Below, one piece after another: positions 42,457 to 53,069 of a stretch of DNA of 64,000 bases (position 1 is its first letter; every line of letters begins with the position of its first letter). The translations under genes and the position numbers were made by a program. The DNA comes from CAYNKA01 sp964397655. Lineage in GTDB: Bacteria > Spirochaetota > Spirochaetia > DTKZ01. Location: assembly GCA_964397655.1 (NCBI GenBank), contig CAYNKA010000014.1, positions 34,085 through 98,084 on the forward strand. Reading direction: 5' to 3'. Below the pieces are notes generated by a model. That model saw only the letters and a program-made list of their open reading frames with translations. It was not told the DNA's origin and searched no databases.

Positions 42457-43799
42457 GCGTTCCCTTCGTTTCCAACACCTGCGAAGACGAGAAGAAGATG
42501 CTCGCGGCCCTCGGCCTTTCTTCCGCATCGGAGCTTTTCGAGGCGATCCCGGAGAAGCATCGCTATCCGGGGCTCAGGCTTCCGCCGCCGCTTTCCGAGC
42601 CCGAAATCCTGGAGGAACTCGGCCGCATTTCAGGCAAGAACGCGGCCGCTTCCCCGTCGCTTTTCGCCGGCGGCGGAGCTTACCATCATTTCGTCCCCTC
42701 GGTCGTCGACGCGCTCTCCTCACGGGGCGAGTTCCTCACCTCCTACACGCCCTACCAGCCCGAGGCAAGTCAGGGCACGCTCCAGGCCCTCTTCGAATAC
42801 CAGACCATGGTGGCCGATCTCTTCGGCATGGACGTGGTGAACGCCTCGCACTACGACGGAGCGACATCTCTGGCCGAGGCCGTGCTCATGGCCTGCCGCG
42901 CCGGAAGCGGAGAAAGGAAGAAGGTCCTGCTCTCTCCCGGGATCCATCCGGAATACCGGGACGTCATCGGCACGTACACCGGCGTCCTCGACGTTTCCGT
43001 GGAGGTATGGGACGAGTCTCTCGCGCCCGAGGCCGTCGCGGCGAGGATCGACGCGGGCACGGCCTGCGTCGCTGTCGCCTTTCCTTCGTTCTTCGGCGAC
43101 CTCGTCGACTACCGCGGCCTCGCGAAGGCCGCCCGCGACAAGGGCGCCCTTTTCGTCGTCTCCGCCGACCCGATCGCCCTCGGCCTCTTCGATCCGCCCG
43201 GAACCTGGGGCGCCGACGTCGTTACCGGAGAGGGGCAGTGCCTCGGGAACCATCTTTCCTTCGGCGGACCCTATCTGGGGCTCTTCGCCGCAACGAAGGA
43301 GCTGGTCCGGAAGATGCCGGGAAGGCTCACGGGCATGACTCGGGATGCGGACGGGAAGTGCGGTTTCGTGCTCACCCTCAGCACCCGTGAACAGCACATA
43401 AGGCGCGAGCGCGCCACGAGCAACATCTGCTCGAATCAGGGACTCGCAGCCCTCCGAGCCGCGATCTATCTTTCCGTCATGGGCAAGAACGGCCTCCGCA
43501 CGGTGGCGGAGCTCTGCTACCGGCGTTCCCATTACGCGGCTGAGCGACTCGGAAGCCTTCGCGGTTTCTCCGTCCTGAACCGGAGTCCGTTCTTCAAGGA
43601 ATTCGTCCTGCGCTGCCCGAGAAACGCCGCAGACCTGGGGAGGGCCCTCGCTCCCAGAGGAATCGTGCCCGGCGTCCCTCTTTCACGGTATTACCCCGAA
43701 AGGAAGAACGATCTTCTCGTGTGCGTGACCGAGATGAACGACCGCAAACGCATCGACGCCCTGGCCGAGGCCCTGGAAAAGGAAACGATTCATGGATAA
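42453..43799 (+). CDS. gcvPA: Glycine cleavage P-protein, subunit 1
   Basis: The 448-residue alpha subunit of the two-subunit glycine decarboxylase begins MSVPFVSNTCEDEKKMLAAL (GTG at 42453, overlapping the gcvH stop). It has FAGGGAYHHFVPSVV, TSYTPYQPEASQGTLQALFEYQTM and NASHYDGATSLAEA, all diagnostic. It is the non-lysine-bearing half of the PLP enzyme. It overlaps gcvPB by 8 bp. Confidence 0.96.
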   Translation: MSVPFVSNTCEDEKKMLAALGLSSASELFEAIPEKHRYPGLRLPPPLSEPEILEELGRISGKNAAASPSLFAGGGAYHHFVPSVVDALSSRGEFLTSYTPYQPEASQGTLQALFEYQTMVADLFGMDVVNASHYDGATSLAEAVLMACRAGSGERKKVLLSPGIHPEYRDVIGTYTGVLDVSVEVWDESLAPEAVAARIDAGTACVAVAFPSFFGDLVDYRGLAKAARDKGALFVVSADPIALGLFDPPGTWGADVVTGEGQCLGNHLSFGGPYLGLFAATKELVRKMPGRLTGMTRDADGKCGFVLTLSTREQHIRRERATSNICSNQGLAALRAAIYLSVMGKNGLRTVAELCYRRSHYAAERLGSLRGFSVLNRSPFFKEFVLRCPRNAADLGRALAPRGIVPGVPLSRYYPERKNDLLVCVTEMNDRKRIDALAEALEKETIHG

Positions 43800-45237
43800 G
43801 AGTCTCGAACCATTGATCTGGGACGCGGGTTCGCCCGGCAGGACCGGCGTCGCGCTTCCCGCTTTCGACGTTCCCGAATACGGGCTTCCGGCGGGGATTC
43901 CGCTCAGGAAGGACCTTCCTCTCCCCGAGGTTTCGGAGCTCGACGCGGTGAGGCATTTCACCCGGCTGTCGCGGCTCAATTTCAGCATCGACGCCAATTT
44001 CTATCCGCTCGGCTCCTGCACCATGAAGTACAATCCGAAGGTGAACGAGAAGGCCCAGAGTCTCGACGGCTTCGCTTCCTGCCATCCCCTCCTCGACGAG
44101 GCCCTGTGTCAGGGCTCCCTCGAGCTCATGGAGAAGCTCCAGGGCTTTCTCGCGGAGATCGCGGGCTTCGAGAAGGTGAGCCTCCAGCCCGCGGCGGGGG
44201 CCCACGGCGAGCTGGCCGGCGTCCTCATGATCCGGGCCTATCATCGGAAACGGGGCGACTTCGGAAGGACGAAGATGCTCATCCCGGACAGCGCCCACGG
44301 CACGAACCCGGCCTCGGTCGCCATGGCGGGCTTCCAGGCCGTGCAGATACCTTCCGACGCGCGCGGCAACATAGACCTCGCGGCGCTCGAAGCGGCCTGC
44401 GACGGGACGACGGCGGGCCTCATGATCACGAACCCGAACACGCTCGGCCTCTTCGAGGAGCGGCTCGAGGAGGTGATCGGCATCGTGCACGGCGCCGGCG
44501 GCCTCGTCTACGGCGACGGCGCTAACCTGAACGCCCTTCTCGGCGTGTTCAAGCCGGGCAGGGCCGGCGTCGACGTGATGCACTTCAACCTGCACAAGAC
44601 CTTTTCGACGCCCCACGGCGGAGGTGGTCCCGGCGCCGGACCGGTCGGTGCGGGATTCCTTCTCGACGAATTCCTTCCCGGTCCCATCGTCGAAAAAAGC
44701 GAGGGCTCCTACCGGCTCGTCATGCCGCCCTCGTCCATCGGCAGGCTCAAGGCCTTCTACGGCAATTTCGGCGTGCTCGTGCGGGCCTTCTCCTACATTT
44801 CCATGCTCGGAGCCGAGGGTCTCGAGGCCGCTTCCCGCTGGGCCGTGCTCAACGCCAACTACGTGAAGAGCCTCGTCGGATCGCGGTATCGCGTGCCCTA
44901 CGACAGGACCTGCATGCACGAGTTCGTGGCGGTGGGACAGCCGACCGAGGACGTCCACACGATGGACGTAGCGAAGAGACTCATCGACTACGGATTTCAC
45001 CCGCCGACGGTGTATTTCCCGCTGATCGTGAAGGAAGCGCTCATGATCGAACCGACGGAAACCGAGTCGCGGGAGACCCTGGAGGCCTTCGCTTCCGCGC
45101 TGCTCGCCATCGCGAAAGAGGCGGAGGAGAGTCCCGAGCTCGTGAAGGGGGCGCCTCATTCCACGCCGGTGCGCAGGCTCGACGAAGTGAAGGCAGCGAG
45201 GGATCCCGTCCTGAAACGCGAGACCGGGCGGGCTTAG
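43792..45237 (+). CDS. gcvPB: Glycine cleavage P-protein, subunit 2
   Basis: The 481-residue beta subunit has FYPLGSCTMKYNPK, MIRAYHRKRGD, and the PLP-lysine loop DVMHFNLHKTFSTPHGGGGPG, as in GcvPB. It decarboxylates glycine and loads H-protein. It is the last gene of the operon, with its stop inside a candidate terminator stem. Confidence 0.97.
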   Translation: MDKSLEPLIWDAGSPGRTGVALPAFDVPEYGLPAGIPLRKDLPLPEVSELDAVRHFTRLSRLNFSIDANFYPLGSCTMKYNPKVNEKAQSLDGFASCHPLLDEALCQGSLELMEKLQGFLAEIAGFEKVSLQPAAGAHGELAGVLMIRAYHRKRGDFGRTKMLIPDSAHGTNPASVAMAGFQAVQIPSDARGNIDLAALEAACDGTTAGLMITNPNTLGLFEERLEEVIGIVHGAGGLVYGDGANLNALLGVFKPGRAGVDVMHFNLHKTFSTPHGGGGPGAGPVGAGFLLDEFLPGPIVEKSEGSYRLVMPPSSIGRLKAFYGNFGVLVRAFSYISMLGAEGLEAASRWAVLNANYVKSLVGSRYRVPYDRTCMHEFVAVGQPTEDVHTMDVAKRLIDYGFHPPTVYFPLIVKEALMIEPTETESRETLEAFASALLAIAKEAEESPELVKGAPHSTPVRRLDEVKAARDPVLKRETGRA

Positions 45238-45267
45238 CTGCACCTGCGGCTGCCGCCTTGTTTTTTT
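45227..45267 (+). terminator. Candidate terminator after gcvPB
   Basis: GGCGG (45227-45231) pairs with CCGCC (45253-45257) with an inner AGC/GCT pairing, followed by TTG and seven T residues. The stem includes the gcvPB stop codon. Confidence 0.55.
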
Positions 45268-45281
45268 GTCCCGGTGTGGTA

Positions 45282-45314
45282 TATTGTTCGATGTCTGAAC
45301 AATAGAGATAATAT
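45282..45314 (+). promoter_or_regulatory. Palindromic operator and -10 element before the winged-helix regulator
   Basis: TATTGTTC (45282-45289), a 7-base spacer and GAACAATA (45297-45304) form a perfect 8-bp inverted repeat. TAATAT (45309-45314) just after it is a plausible -10 element; the -35 (TTGTTC at 45284, spacing 19) is weak. This is likely the site of an autoregulator. Confidence 0.6.
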
Positions 45315-45477
45315 AAAGTCTGCGACACCCAGTGCTTTTCATAGCCTCCCGGAGGATCGTACAGCATGTTTCGGCTGCGTTTCGATCGCCGGTTGGCAGT
45401 TTTCCCGCCTCTTTCAATCGGCCGGCAGCCGAAGGAAGAGGTCTATCCGCTATCGAGAGACCGAATCGAAACCGCCA
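45315..45477 (+). promoter_or_regulatory. Structured leader upstream of the regulator-ahcY-metK unit
   Basis: The leader contains the small hairpin CCTCCCGGAGG and a long one closed by the perfect 9-bp arms TTCGGCTGC (45370-45378) and GCAGCCGAA (45425-45433). I recognise no known riboswitch class, including SAM or SAH. It could be a new cis-regulator or simply structured spacer. Confidence 0.35.
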
Positions 45478-45999
45478 ATGAACGAATCACTTTCCATTCA
45501 TCAACACGACAAGGAACTTGAAATCCTCCGGAACATCTATCGCAACGAGGAAATCCATCAGCGAGACATCGCCGAAATCGTCGGCCTTTCCCTGGGCATG
45601 ACGAACGCGATCATGAAGCGTCTCGCGGTGAAGGGCTTTCTCACGGTGCGCAAGGTGAACAACAGGAACATCATGTACGCGGTGTCCCCGTCAGGGGTGG
45701 AAGAGATCGCGAAAAGAAGCTATAAATACTTCAAACGGACGATCAAAAATATCGTATTTTATAAAGACAGCATCGAAATCCTCGTCAAGGACGTCAAAAG
45801 AGAGGGGTACCGAAAAGTCGTCCTGATCGGGGAAAGCGACGTCGATTTCATCGTCGAACACCTGTGCCACAAGTACGGCCTGTCGTACGCTCACGCAAGG
45901 AAGGCGCAGTCCGACGAGACGGATGCGTTCGTTCTTTTTTCGGAAAACATGACCGAACGGGGGTCCCGGAATCTTCGGGACATACTCTTCCCCGTATGA
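45478..45999 (+). CDS. Winged-helix transcriptional regulator
   Basis: The 173-residue protein has an N-terminal MarR-like winged helix (LEILRNIYRNEEIHQRDIAE, IVGLSLGMTNAIMKRLAVKG) and an alpha/beta C-terminal part (FYKDSIEILVKDVKREGYRK, VVLIGESDVDFIVEHLCHKYGL). The latter has a Rossmann-like look and could bind a ligand. It lies 19 bp before ahcY and probably controls the ahcY-metK unit. The ATG at 45478 is the first in frame with the conserved domain; no strong Shine-Dalgarno is seen. Confidence 0.7.
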   Translation: MNESLSIHQHDKELEILRNIYRNEEIHQRDIAEIVGLSLGMTNAIMKRLAVKGFLTVRKVNNRNIMYAVSPSGVEEIAKRSYKYFKRTIKNIVFYKDSIEILVKDVKREGYRKVVLIGESDVDFIVEHLCHKYGLSYAHARKAQSDETDAFVLFSENMTERGSRNLRDILFPV

Positions 46000-46018
46000 C
46001 ATTCGTAGGGAGAAAAGC

Positions 46019-47449
<1,431 letters not shown>

Positions 47450-47546
47450 ACAAGGAATCTGGAAGGCGACCCAAGCCTCAGACACACCCGAAAAATCCTG
47501 CGTATGCTGCGATCCGGGTGGTACAACCATGAGGAGAAAAACCCCA

Positions 47547-48719
47547 ATGGAAAAGAAAAGACGTTATCTGTTCACCTCCGAATCAGTTTCGGAAGGGCAT
47601 CCCGACAAGCTCGCCGACCAAGTGAGCGACGCGGTGCTCGACGCATGCTTCAAGGAGGATCCGAATTCCCGGGTCGCCTGCGAAACATTCACCACGACGG
47701 GGATGGTCCTCGTCGGCGGCGAGATCACCACGAAGACCTACGTCGACGTGCAGGAAATCGCCCGCGGCGTCGCAAAGCGCATCGGATACACCAAGCCCGA
47801 GTACGGCCTGGACTACGAGAGCATGGCGGTCATCAACGTTATCCACGCCCAGAGCCCGGACATCAGCCAGGGCGTGAGCGGCCACGGACTCAAGGAGTTC
47901 GAGGGCCAGCAGGGCGCCGGAGACCAGGGCATGATGTTCGGCTTCGCCTGCAACGAAACCCCGGAGCTCATGCCCGCTCCCATCATGTACGCCCACAGGC
48001 TTCTCGAGTACGCCGCCGAAATCCGGAAGAACGGCACCGTGACCTGGCTCAGGCCCGACTCCAAGAGCCAGGTGACCATCGAGTACGAAGGCCACACCCC
48101 CAAGCGGATAGACACCGTGGTCGTGAGCCATCAGCACGACGACACGATCGGCTACGACGACCTCAAGCAGGAGATCATCGACAGGATCATAAAAGTCGTC
48201 CTCGATCCCACCGGGCTTCTCGACAAGAACACGAAGTATTTCGTGAACCCGACCGGCCGCTTCGTCATCGGCGGACCCCACGGGGACACGGGGCTCACCG
48301 GCCGCAAGATCATCGTCGACACCTACGGCGGCATGGGCCGGCACGGCGGCGGCGCGTTCAGCGGAAAGGACCCGTCCAAGGTGGACCGTTCCGCCGCGTA
48401 CATGGCCCGCTACGTGGCCAAGAACGTCGTGGCCGCCGGCCTCGCCGAGCGATGCGAAGTCCAGGTGGCTTACGCCATCGGCGTCCCCTTCCCCGTATCG
48501 GTCATGGTGGACACCTTCGGCACCGGCACCGTTCCCGAGGACAGGATCTCCAAGGCCATAACGAAGGTCTTCGACCTTTCCCCCTCCGGGATCATCAAGA
48601 CGCTCGACCTCCGCAAGCCCGTGTACCAGAAGACGGCCGCTTACGGCCACTTCGGTCGAGACTCCTTCACCTGGGAGAGGACCGACAAGGCCGCCGCCCT
48701 CAAGAAGGAAGTGGGCTGA
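47547..48719 (+). CDS. metK: S-adenosylmethionine synthetase
   Basis: The 390-residue enzyme has TSESVSEGHPDKLADQVSDA, GAGDQGMMFG (the conserved hexapeptide region) and GGGAFSGKDPSKVDRSAAY. It makes SAM from methionine and ATP. The ATG at 47547 is chosen because GAGGAG lies nine bases upstream and the family starts there. It is 97 bp after ahcY; I see no SAM riboswitch in that gap. Confidence 0.98.
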   Translation: MEKKRRYLFTSESVSEGHPDKLADQVSDAVLDACFKEDPNSRVACETFTTTGMVLVGGEITTKTYVDVQEIARGVAKRIGYTKPEYGLDYESMAVINVIHAQSPDISQGVSGHGLKEFEGQQGAGDQGMMFGFACNETPELMPAPIMYAHRLLEYAAEIRKNGTVTWLRPDSKSQVTIEYEGHTPKRIDTVVVSHQHDDTIGYDDLKQEIIDRIIKVVLDPTGLLDKNTKYFVNPTGRFVIGGPHGDTGLTGRKIIVDTYGGMGRHGGGAFSGKDPSKVDRSAAYMARYVAKNVVAAGLAERCEVQVAYAIGVPFPVSVMVDTFGTGTVPEDRISKAITKVFDLSPSGIIKTLDLRKPVYQKTAAYGHFGRDSFTWERTDKAAALKKEVG

Positions 48720-48779
48720 TCCCGATTCCGAGACGCGCCGGACGGCCGTCCGGTCTCGGAAAAACGGCAGCAAGAAAGC

Positions 48780-48811
48780 GAAGCCGGGCGCGAGTCCGGC
48801 TTCTCCTTTTT
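48780..48811 (+). terminator. Terminator after metK
   Basis: GAAGCCGG/CCGGCTTC (8 bp) with an 8-base loop is followed by TCCTTTTT. Confidence 0.88.
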
Positions 48812-48848
48812 ATAAGGGTCGGGATGGCATGAAGGGACCGATGGGATT

Positions 48849-49154
48849 ATGAGGTTGACGGAATACGAGGTTGCGGCGATAAAGAAGGTCGTTCGGGCTC
48901 ATTTCGGGCCTGACGCCAAAATCTTTCTCTTCGGTTCCCGAGTCGACGACGCTAAGAAAGGCGGGGATATCGATTTGCTTGTGGAGTATTCTTCACAGGG
49001 AAGTGACGTCGTCAAAAGAAAACTCCAGACGATCGCTGAACTTCAGCTCGCGCTCGGGGATCAGAAAATCGATATTGTCACAACGTACCGCGATTTTCGT
49101 CCCGACGACAGGCTTATCGTAAAAAAGGCCAGGGAAACCGGGGTAAGGCTATGA
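48849..49154 (+). CDS. MNT-domain nucleotidyltransferase (MntA-like antitoxin), copy 1
   Basis: The 101-residue protein has the minimal nucleotidyltransferase motif FLFGSRVDDAKKGGDIDLLV, with GS...DxD, and the third acidic strand QKIDIVTT. MntA proteins neutralise HepT toxins by AMPylating them. Its stop overlaps the start of the HepT-like gene (ATGA). It begins the AT-richer island 48.8-51.3 kb and resembles the second copy at 53820. Confidence 0.88.
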   Translation: MRLTEYEVAAIKKVVRAHFGPDAKIFLFGSRVDDAKKGGDIDLLVEYSSQGSDVVKRKLQTIAELQLALGDQKIDIVTTYRDFRPDDRLIVKKARETGVRL

Positions 49155-49630
49155 AGGAAGAAACCGTCGCAACGATCGAATCTTCAGTAAAGGAATGTGA
49201 GACTCATATTCTGCGCCTGCGACGAGGCGAGCGTCTTTTGGCCGGTTTTTTCCCACTGACCATGGAAAGTTACTCCGATCTTGACGACGAAAAAATCGAG
49301 CATATCGATCAATTTTTGTATCGATTTTCCAAACTGCAGGATTCCATGGGTACGAGACTTCTTCCTTCCGTTTTTGCGTATTTGGAAGGAGATGATTCTC
49401 CCAGGCCTTTTCTCGATGTGTTGAACCGGCTGGAGAAGTTGGGGATCTTATCCGACGTGAAAGACTGGCAATTCTTTCGTTCACTTCTGAACAACCTCGC
49501 CCATGATTATCCCGGAAGTTCCGCTCAAACCGTCGAGACGCTTAATCTGCTTTTTAGTGAATGGCGGCGTTTGGCTGATACCTTCGCTCGCGTGCGTGAT
49601 CGTTATATGCAAAATGTCAAACGAAGCTGA
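49151..49630 (+). CDS. HepT-like protein, copy 1, with altered active-site motif
   Basis: The 159-residue all-helical protein belongs with the HepT/HI0074 partners of MNT proteins. The usual HepT motif Arg-x4-6-His-x-Tyr appears as FRSLLNNLAHDY: His-Asp-Tyr is kept, but the arginine five residues before the histidine is leucine, and the nearest arginine is eight away. Known HepT toxins are HEPN ribonucleases; this one may be weakened or inactive. AT-richer than neighbours. Confidence 0.75.
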   Translation: MKEETVATIESSVKECETHILRLRRGERLLAGFFPLTMESYSDLDDEKIEHIDQFLYRFSKLQDSMGTRLLPSVFAYLEGDDSPRPFLDVLNRLEKLGILSDVKDWQFFRSLLNNLAHDYPGSSAQTVETLNLLFSEWRRLADTFARVRDRYMQNVKRS

Positions 49631-49845
49631 TTAATCGGGAAGAGATCACGAAGGCACGAAGAGGAAATTTACATGAGGACGCATGAAACATTCCTTACCC
49701 TCATTGATGGACCCGAAGGAGATTTCCTCGAAAACGTGAAGGCGATCGCCCAGACGGTGTGGTGAGTTTCGACCCGAAATCCTACACCGAACGTATGAGG
49801 AGTGAACGTGGAATCATCTACCGAGTGTGTTTTAAAAGGTGAAGA

Positions 49846-50662
49846 ATGAAAAAAGCTTTGATTACGGGAATTACGGGGCAGGATGGTTCCTATCTTGCGG
49901 AACACCTGTTATCGCTGGGATACAAAGTTTACGGCGTCATCAGGCGCACCAGTACGGTGAATTTCGACAGGATACAACATATCGTCGACGACATCGAATT
50001 GGTCAATGCGGATTTGCTGGATCAGTTTTCCCTGTTCGAAGTGTTGGAGCATGCGAAACCCGACGAGGTCTACAATTTGGCCGCGCAAAGCTTCGTTCCC
50101 ACCTCGTGGAATCAACCCGCTTTATCCGAGAAGCCCCTACGGCGTTACGAAACTGTACGGTAATTGGATAACGATAAATTATCGGGAAAGTTACGATCTA
50201 TTCGCTTGTTCGGGAATCCTGTTCAATCATGAATCGCCGCGGCGGGGATTCGAATTCGTCACCCGGAAGATCACGCATAACGTCGCATTGCTGCGTGAGA
50301 AGAAAATCGAAAGTTTCGACATCGGAAACCTCGAAGCGAAGAGAGATTGGGGATTTGCGGGCGATTACGTCAGAGCCATGCATCTGATGCTCAATCAAGA
50401 CAGACCCGACGATTACGTCATAGCTACCGGAGAGACGCATTCCGTGAGGGAATTTTGCGAGCGAAGCTTCGAGGCTGCGGGAATTCCCATCGAGTGGCGA
50501 GGCTCCGGCCTGAACGAGACCGCGGTGAACAGGAAAACCGGTAAAGTCGTTTTGCGGATAAGCGAAAATTATTATCGGCCCGCCGAAGTCGATGTATTGA
50601 TCGGTGATTCCAAAAAGGCCAGAGACTAATTCGGTTGGCGTCCCGAGGTTTCCTTTTCCGAT
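49846..50662 (+). pseudogene. gmd: Broken GDP-mannose 4,6-dehydratase (gmd)
   Basis: The first frame (49846-50163) encodes a clear Gmd N-terminus (MKKALITGITGQDGSYLAEH to AAQSFVPTSWNQP). From about 50120 the reading continues in another frame with NPLYPRSPYGVTKLYGNWIT, NYRESYDLFACSGILFNHES and DDYVIATGETHSVREF. About 55 residues of a normal Gmd, including the catalytic Ser-x-Glu segment, are missing at the junction, and the frame is shifted. A TAA at 50627 then breaks KARD*FGWRPEVSF. It makes no functional enzyme for GDP-4-keto-6-deoxymannose. Confidence 0.92.
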
Positions 50663-51281
50663 AAAATTGCTGGTGGTGGGGTCCGCCGAAGAGTACAAGC
50701 GGAAGAGCGGCAGGGAAATACGGTATTCGGAAGAAGATGAATTGCTTTCCCATAACATATACGGAGCTACGAAAATAGCGTCCGAAGTGATCGGCAAAGA
50801 ATATGTGCGTCAGTACGGATGCAATATCTGCTTCACCAGATCGTTCAATCATTCGGGACCGGGGCAGGCGGATAATTATGTCTTGTCCGAATTCGCGAAG
50901 CAGTGTGCCGAAATAAAAAAAGGGAAAAGACCGCCTGAAGTCGCAGTCGGCAACGTTGATCTGTCTCGGGATTTCCTCGACGTAAGGGACGTGGTTTCCG
51001 CCTACGAGATGATAATGAGATCGGGGAAAAGCGGTGAAGCCTACAATGTGTGTTCCGGAAACTCGTACAATCTGAGGATCTTGCTGAATCATCTCGTTTC
51101 CCTGACAGGAAAAAAAGATGTCAGGATCGTGACGGACGAAGGAAAATTGCGGGACGGCGAACCTTCGATCGTCTCCGGAAGCCCTGAAAAAATCGTGAAA
51201 GACACCTCATGGACGGTCAAATATTCGATCTATGACACGCTGAGCGATTTGTACAATTATTGGCTCGCCATGCCGGATTGA
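50663..51281 (+). pseudogene. rmd: Truncated GDP-6-deoxy-D-mannose reductase-like gene (rmd)
   Basis: The frame encodes about 200 residues of an NAD epimerase/dehydratase: KLLVVGSAEEYKRKSG, SHNIYGATKIASEVIG, FTRSFNHSGPG and DVRDVVSAYEMIM. It corresponds to the part of the intact gene at 58353 starting near residue 105. The NAD-binding N-terminal third is gone, replaced by the tail of the broken gmd. No start codon with a ribosome site precedes it. It is a remnant of a gmd-rmd pair that once made GDP-rhamnose or a similar sugar. Confidence 0.9.
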
Positions 51282-51312
51282 CGGAACCGGAACGGAATCT
51301 ACGGATGATCTT

Positions 51313-52443
51313 GTGAACGTGGACGGCAGACATTACAGGACGATCTGGATCGATCCGGACGACCGAAGCGTCGTCAGGGTCATAGACCAGCGCAGGCTTC
51401 CGCACGAGTTCGTCGTCGCGGATCTCCGCACGGTGGAGGATTTCAGGCGCGCGATCAAGGACATGCAGGTCAGGGGAGCCGGCCTCATCGGCTCGGCCGC
51501 TGGCTACGGCATGTACGTCGCGGCGCTGACGGCGCCTCGAACAGGGTTCGACGACTTCATGAGGACCGCGGCAGAAACGCTCCTCGCGACGCGGCCGACC
51601 GCCGCGAATCTCGGCTGGGCGGTGAGGCGCCAGCTTGCGGCGATGGCGGCTTGCGAAACCGTCGAGGCCAAGATCGAAGCGGCCTTCGGGACCGCCGAGG
51701 CGATAGCGGACGAGGACGCCGAGGCCTGCCGTCGCATCGGAGGATACGGCCTCGGGATCATCCGGGAAATCTCCGCCCGCAAGGGCGGCGGGCCCGTCGA
51801 GATCCTCACGCACTGCAACGCGGGCTGGCTCGCCTTCACGGACTACGGCACCGCGACTTCCCCGGTCTACGCGGCCCACGACGCGGGCATCCCGGTCCAC
51901 GTCTGGGTGGACGAGACCCGGCCGCGCAACCAGGGAGCAGGCCTCACCGCATGGGAACTCGGCAAACACGGCGTGCCGCACCACCTCGTCGCGGACAACG
52001 CGGGCGGGCACCTCATGCAGCACGGAATGGTGGACATGGTCATCGTCGGGAGCGACCGGACGACGAGACGGGGGGACGTCGCGAACAAGATCGGCACCTA
52101 CCTCAAGGCCCTCGCCGCGAGGGACAACGGAGTGCCCTTCTACGTGGCGCTCCCGTCCTCGACCTTCGATTTCGCGATGCTCGACGGGCTCGCGGAGATC
52201 CCCATCGAGGAGCGCGACGGCGACGAGGTACGGCGCATCGCGGGCAGAACGGCCGACGGCGGACTCGCCGAGGTCCTCCTCTGCCCGGAAGGCACCGAGG
52301 CCAGGAACTACGGCTTCGACGTCACACCCGCTCGCCTCGTGACGAAGCTCATCTGCGAGCGCGGCGTCTGCGACGCCTCCGAGGAAGGCATTCTTTCGCT
52401 TTTTCCCGAAGCCGGGCGCGTGGCATGCGGGGAAGCGAAATGA
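51313..52443 (+). CDS. mtnA: S-methyl-5-thioribose-1-phosphate isomerase
   Basis: The 376-residue protein has MQVRGAGLIGSAAGYGMYVA, PTAANLGWAV, ILTHCNAGWLA with the catalytic cysteine, and GSDRTTRRGDVANKIGTY with the catalytic aspartate, all MtnA (aIF-2B-like) features. It isomerises methylthioribose-1-phosphate (and often 5-deoxyribose-1-phosphate) to the ribulose form. The start is GTG at 51313. It overlaps the aldolase gene by 4 bp and starts the compact mtnA-aldolase-mtnP operon. Confidence 0.94.
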   Translation: MNVDGRHYRTIWIDPDDRSVVRVIDQRRLPHEFVVADLRTVEDFRRAIKDMQVRGAGLIGSAAGYGMYVAALTAPRTGFDDFMRTAAETLLATRPTAANLGWAVRRQLAAMAACETVEAKIEAAFGTAEAIADEDAEACRRIGGYGLGIIREISARKGGGPVEILTHCNAGWLAFTDYGTATSPVYAAHDAGIPVHVWVDETRPRNQGAGLTAWELGKHGVPHHLVADNAGGHLMQHGMVDMVIVGSDRTTRRGDVANKIGTYLKALAARDNGVPFYVALPSSTFDFAMLDGLAEIPIEERDGDEVRRIAGRTADGGLAEVLLCPEGTEARNYGFDVTPARLVTKLICERGVCDASEEGILSLFPEAGRVACGEAK

Positions 52444-53069
52444 GTTCGGTCGGGCCGGGCGAAGGCTACGTCAAATTCGCCGTCGTGCTGGAGCCGGGCG
52501 ATCTGCCCGGGGACGCCGGAGTCGGCCGGCTGAACGAGATCAGGACCGAGCTCTTCGATCTGGGCCTCGTCGGGGTCCTTCCCGACGGGATCGGCTTCGG
52601 CAACGTGAGCGCCCGGTACGATGACCGCGGCAGGTTCGTCGTGAGCGGGACGAGGACCGGAGGCAAGCGCGTGCTCGACAGGACGGATTACTGCCTCGTC
52701 GAATCGTTCGATCCTGAGCGGAACGAGGTGCGCTGCACCGGGCGGGTCCCGGCATCTTCCGAGGCGATGAGCCACGGATCGGTGTACCGGGCGAGCCCCG
52801 AAGCCGGCTGCGTCGTCCACGTGCACAGCCGCGTCTTGTTCGATTTCCTGCTGGAAGCGGGATACCCGAGAACGCCGAAGGAGGCCGCCTTCGGTACCCC
52901 GGGGCTCGCCCGGGCGATCGAGGCCCTCGTCGCGTCCTCGGCTTACCCGGAAGGCGTCTTCGCGATCGAAGGCCACGAGGAAGGCGTCTTCGCGTTCGGA
53001 AGGGACTGCGACGCGGCGCTCGGACTCGTGCGTGAGACTCTCGGCAAGTTGAAAGGAGCGCAGGCGTGA
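52440..53069 (+). CDS. Class II aldolase/adducin family protein of the MTA/5'-deoxyadenosine salvage operon
   Basis: The 209-residue class II aldolase-fold protein has the zinc HxH in GCVVHVHSR and a third histidine in EGHEEGVFAFG, with the serine/glycine stretch GFGNVSARYD. MtnB dehydratases and the 5-methylthioribulose/5-deoxyribulose-1-phosphate aldolases of the DHAP shunt share this fold. No mtnC, mtnD or mtnK is near, so the aldolase reading (products DHAP and an aldehyde) is favoured by context, not proven. It overlaps mtnA by 4 bp and mtnP by 4 bp. Confidence 0.75.
   Translation: MSSVGPGEGYVKFAVVLEPGDLPGDAGVGRLNEIRTELFDLGLVGVLPDGIGFGNVSARYDDRGRFVVSGTRTGGKRVLDRTDYCLVESFDPERNEVRCTGRVPASSEAMSHGSVYRASPEAGCVVHVHSRVLFDFLLEAGYPRTPKEAAFGTPGLARAIEALVASSAYPEGVFAIEGHEEGVFAFGRDCDAALGLVRETLGKLKGAQA

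Noticed and set aside
47450..47546. Possible SAM riboswitch before metK
   Set aside because: The 97-bp gap has no SAM-I, SAM-II or SAM-III core that I recognise and no terminator hairpin.
49673..49845. Two short frames between the HepT copy and gmd: 30 codons from an ATG at 49673 and 26 codons from a GTG at 49762
   Set aside because: The first has GAGGAAA upstream, but neither resembles a known protein; in a decayed island they are more likely remnants or chance frames.
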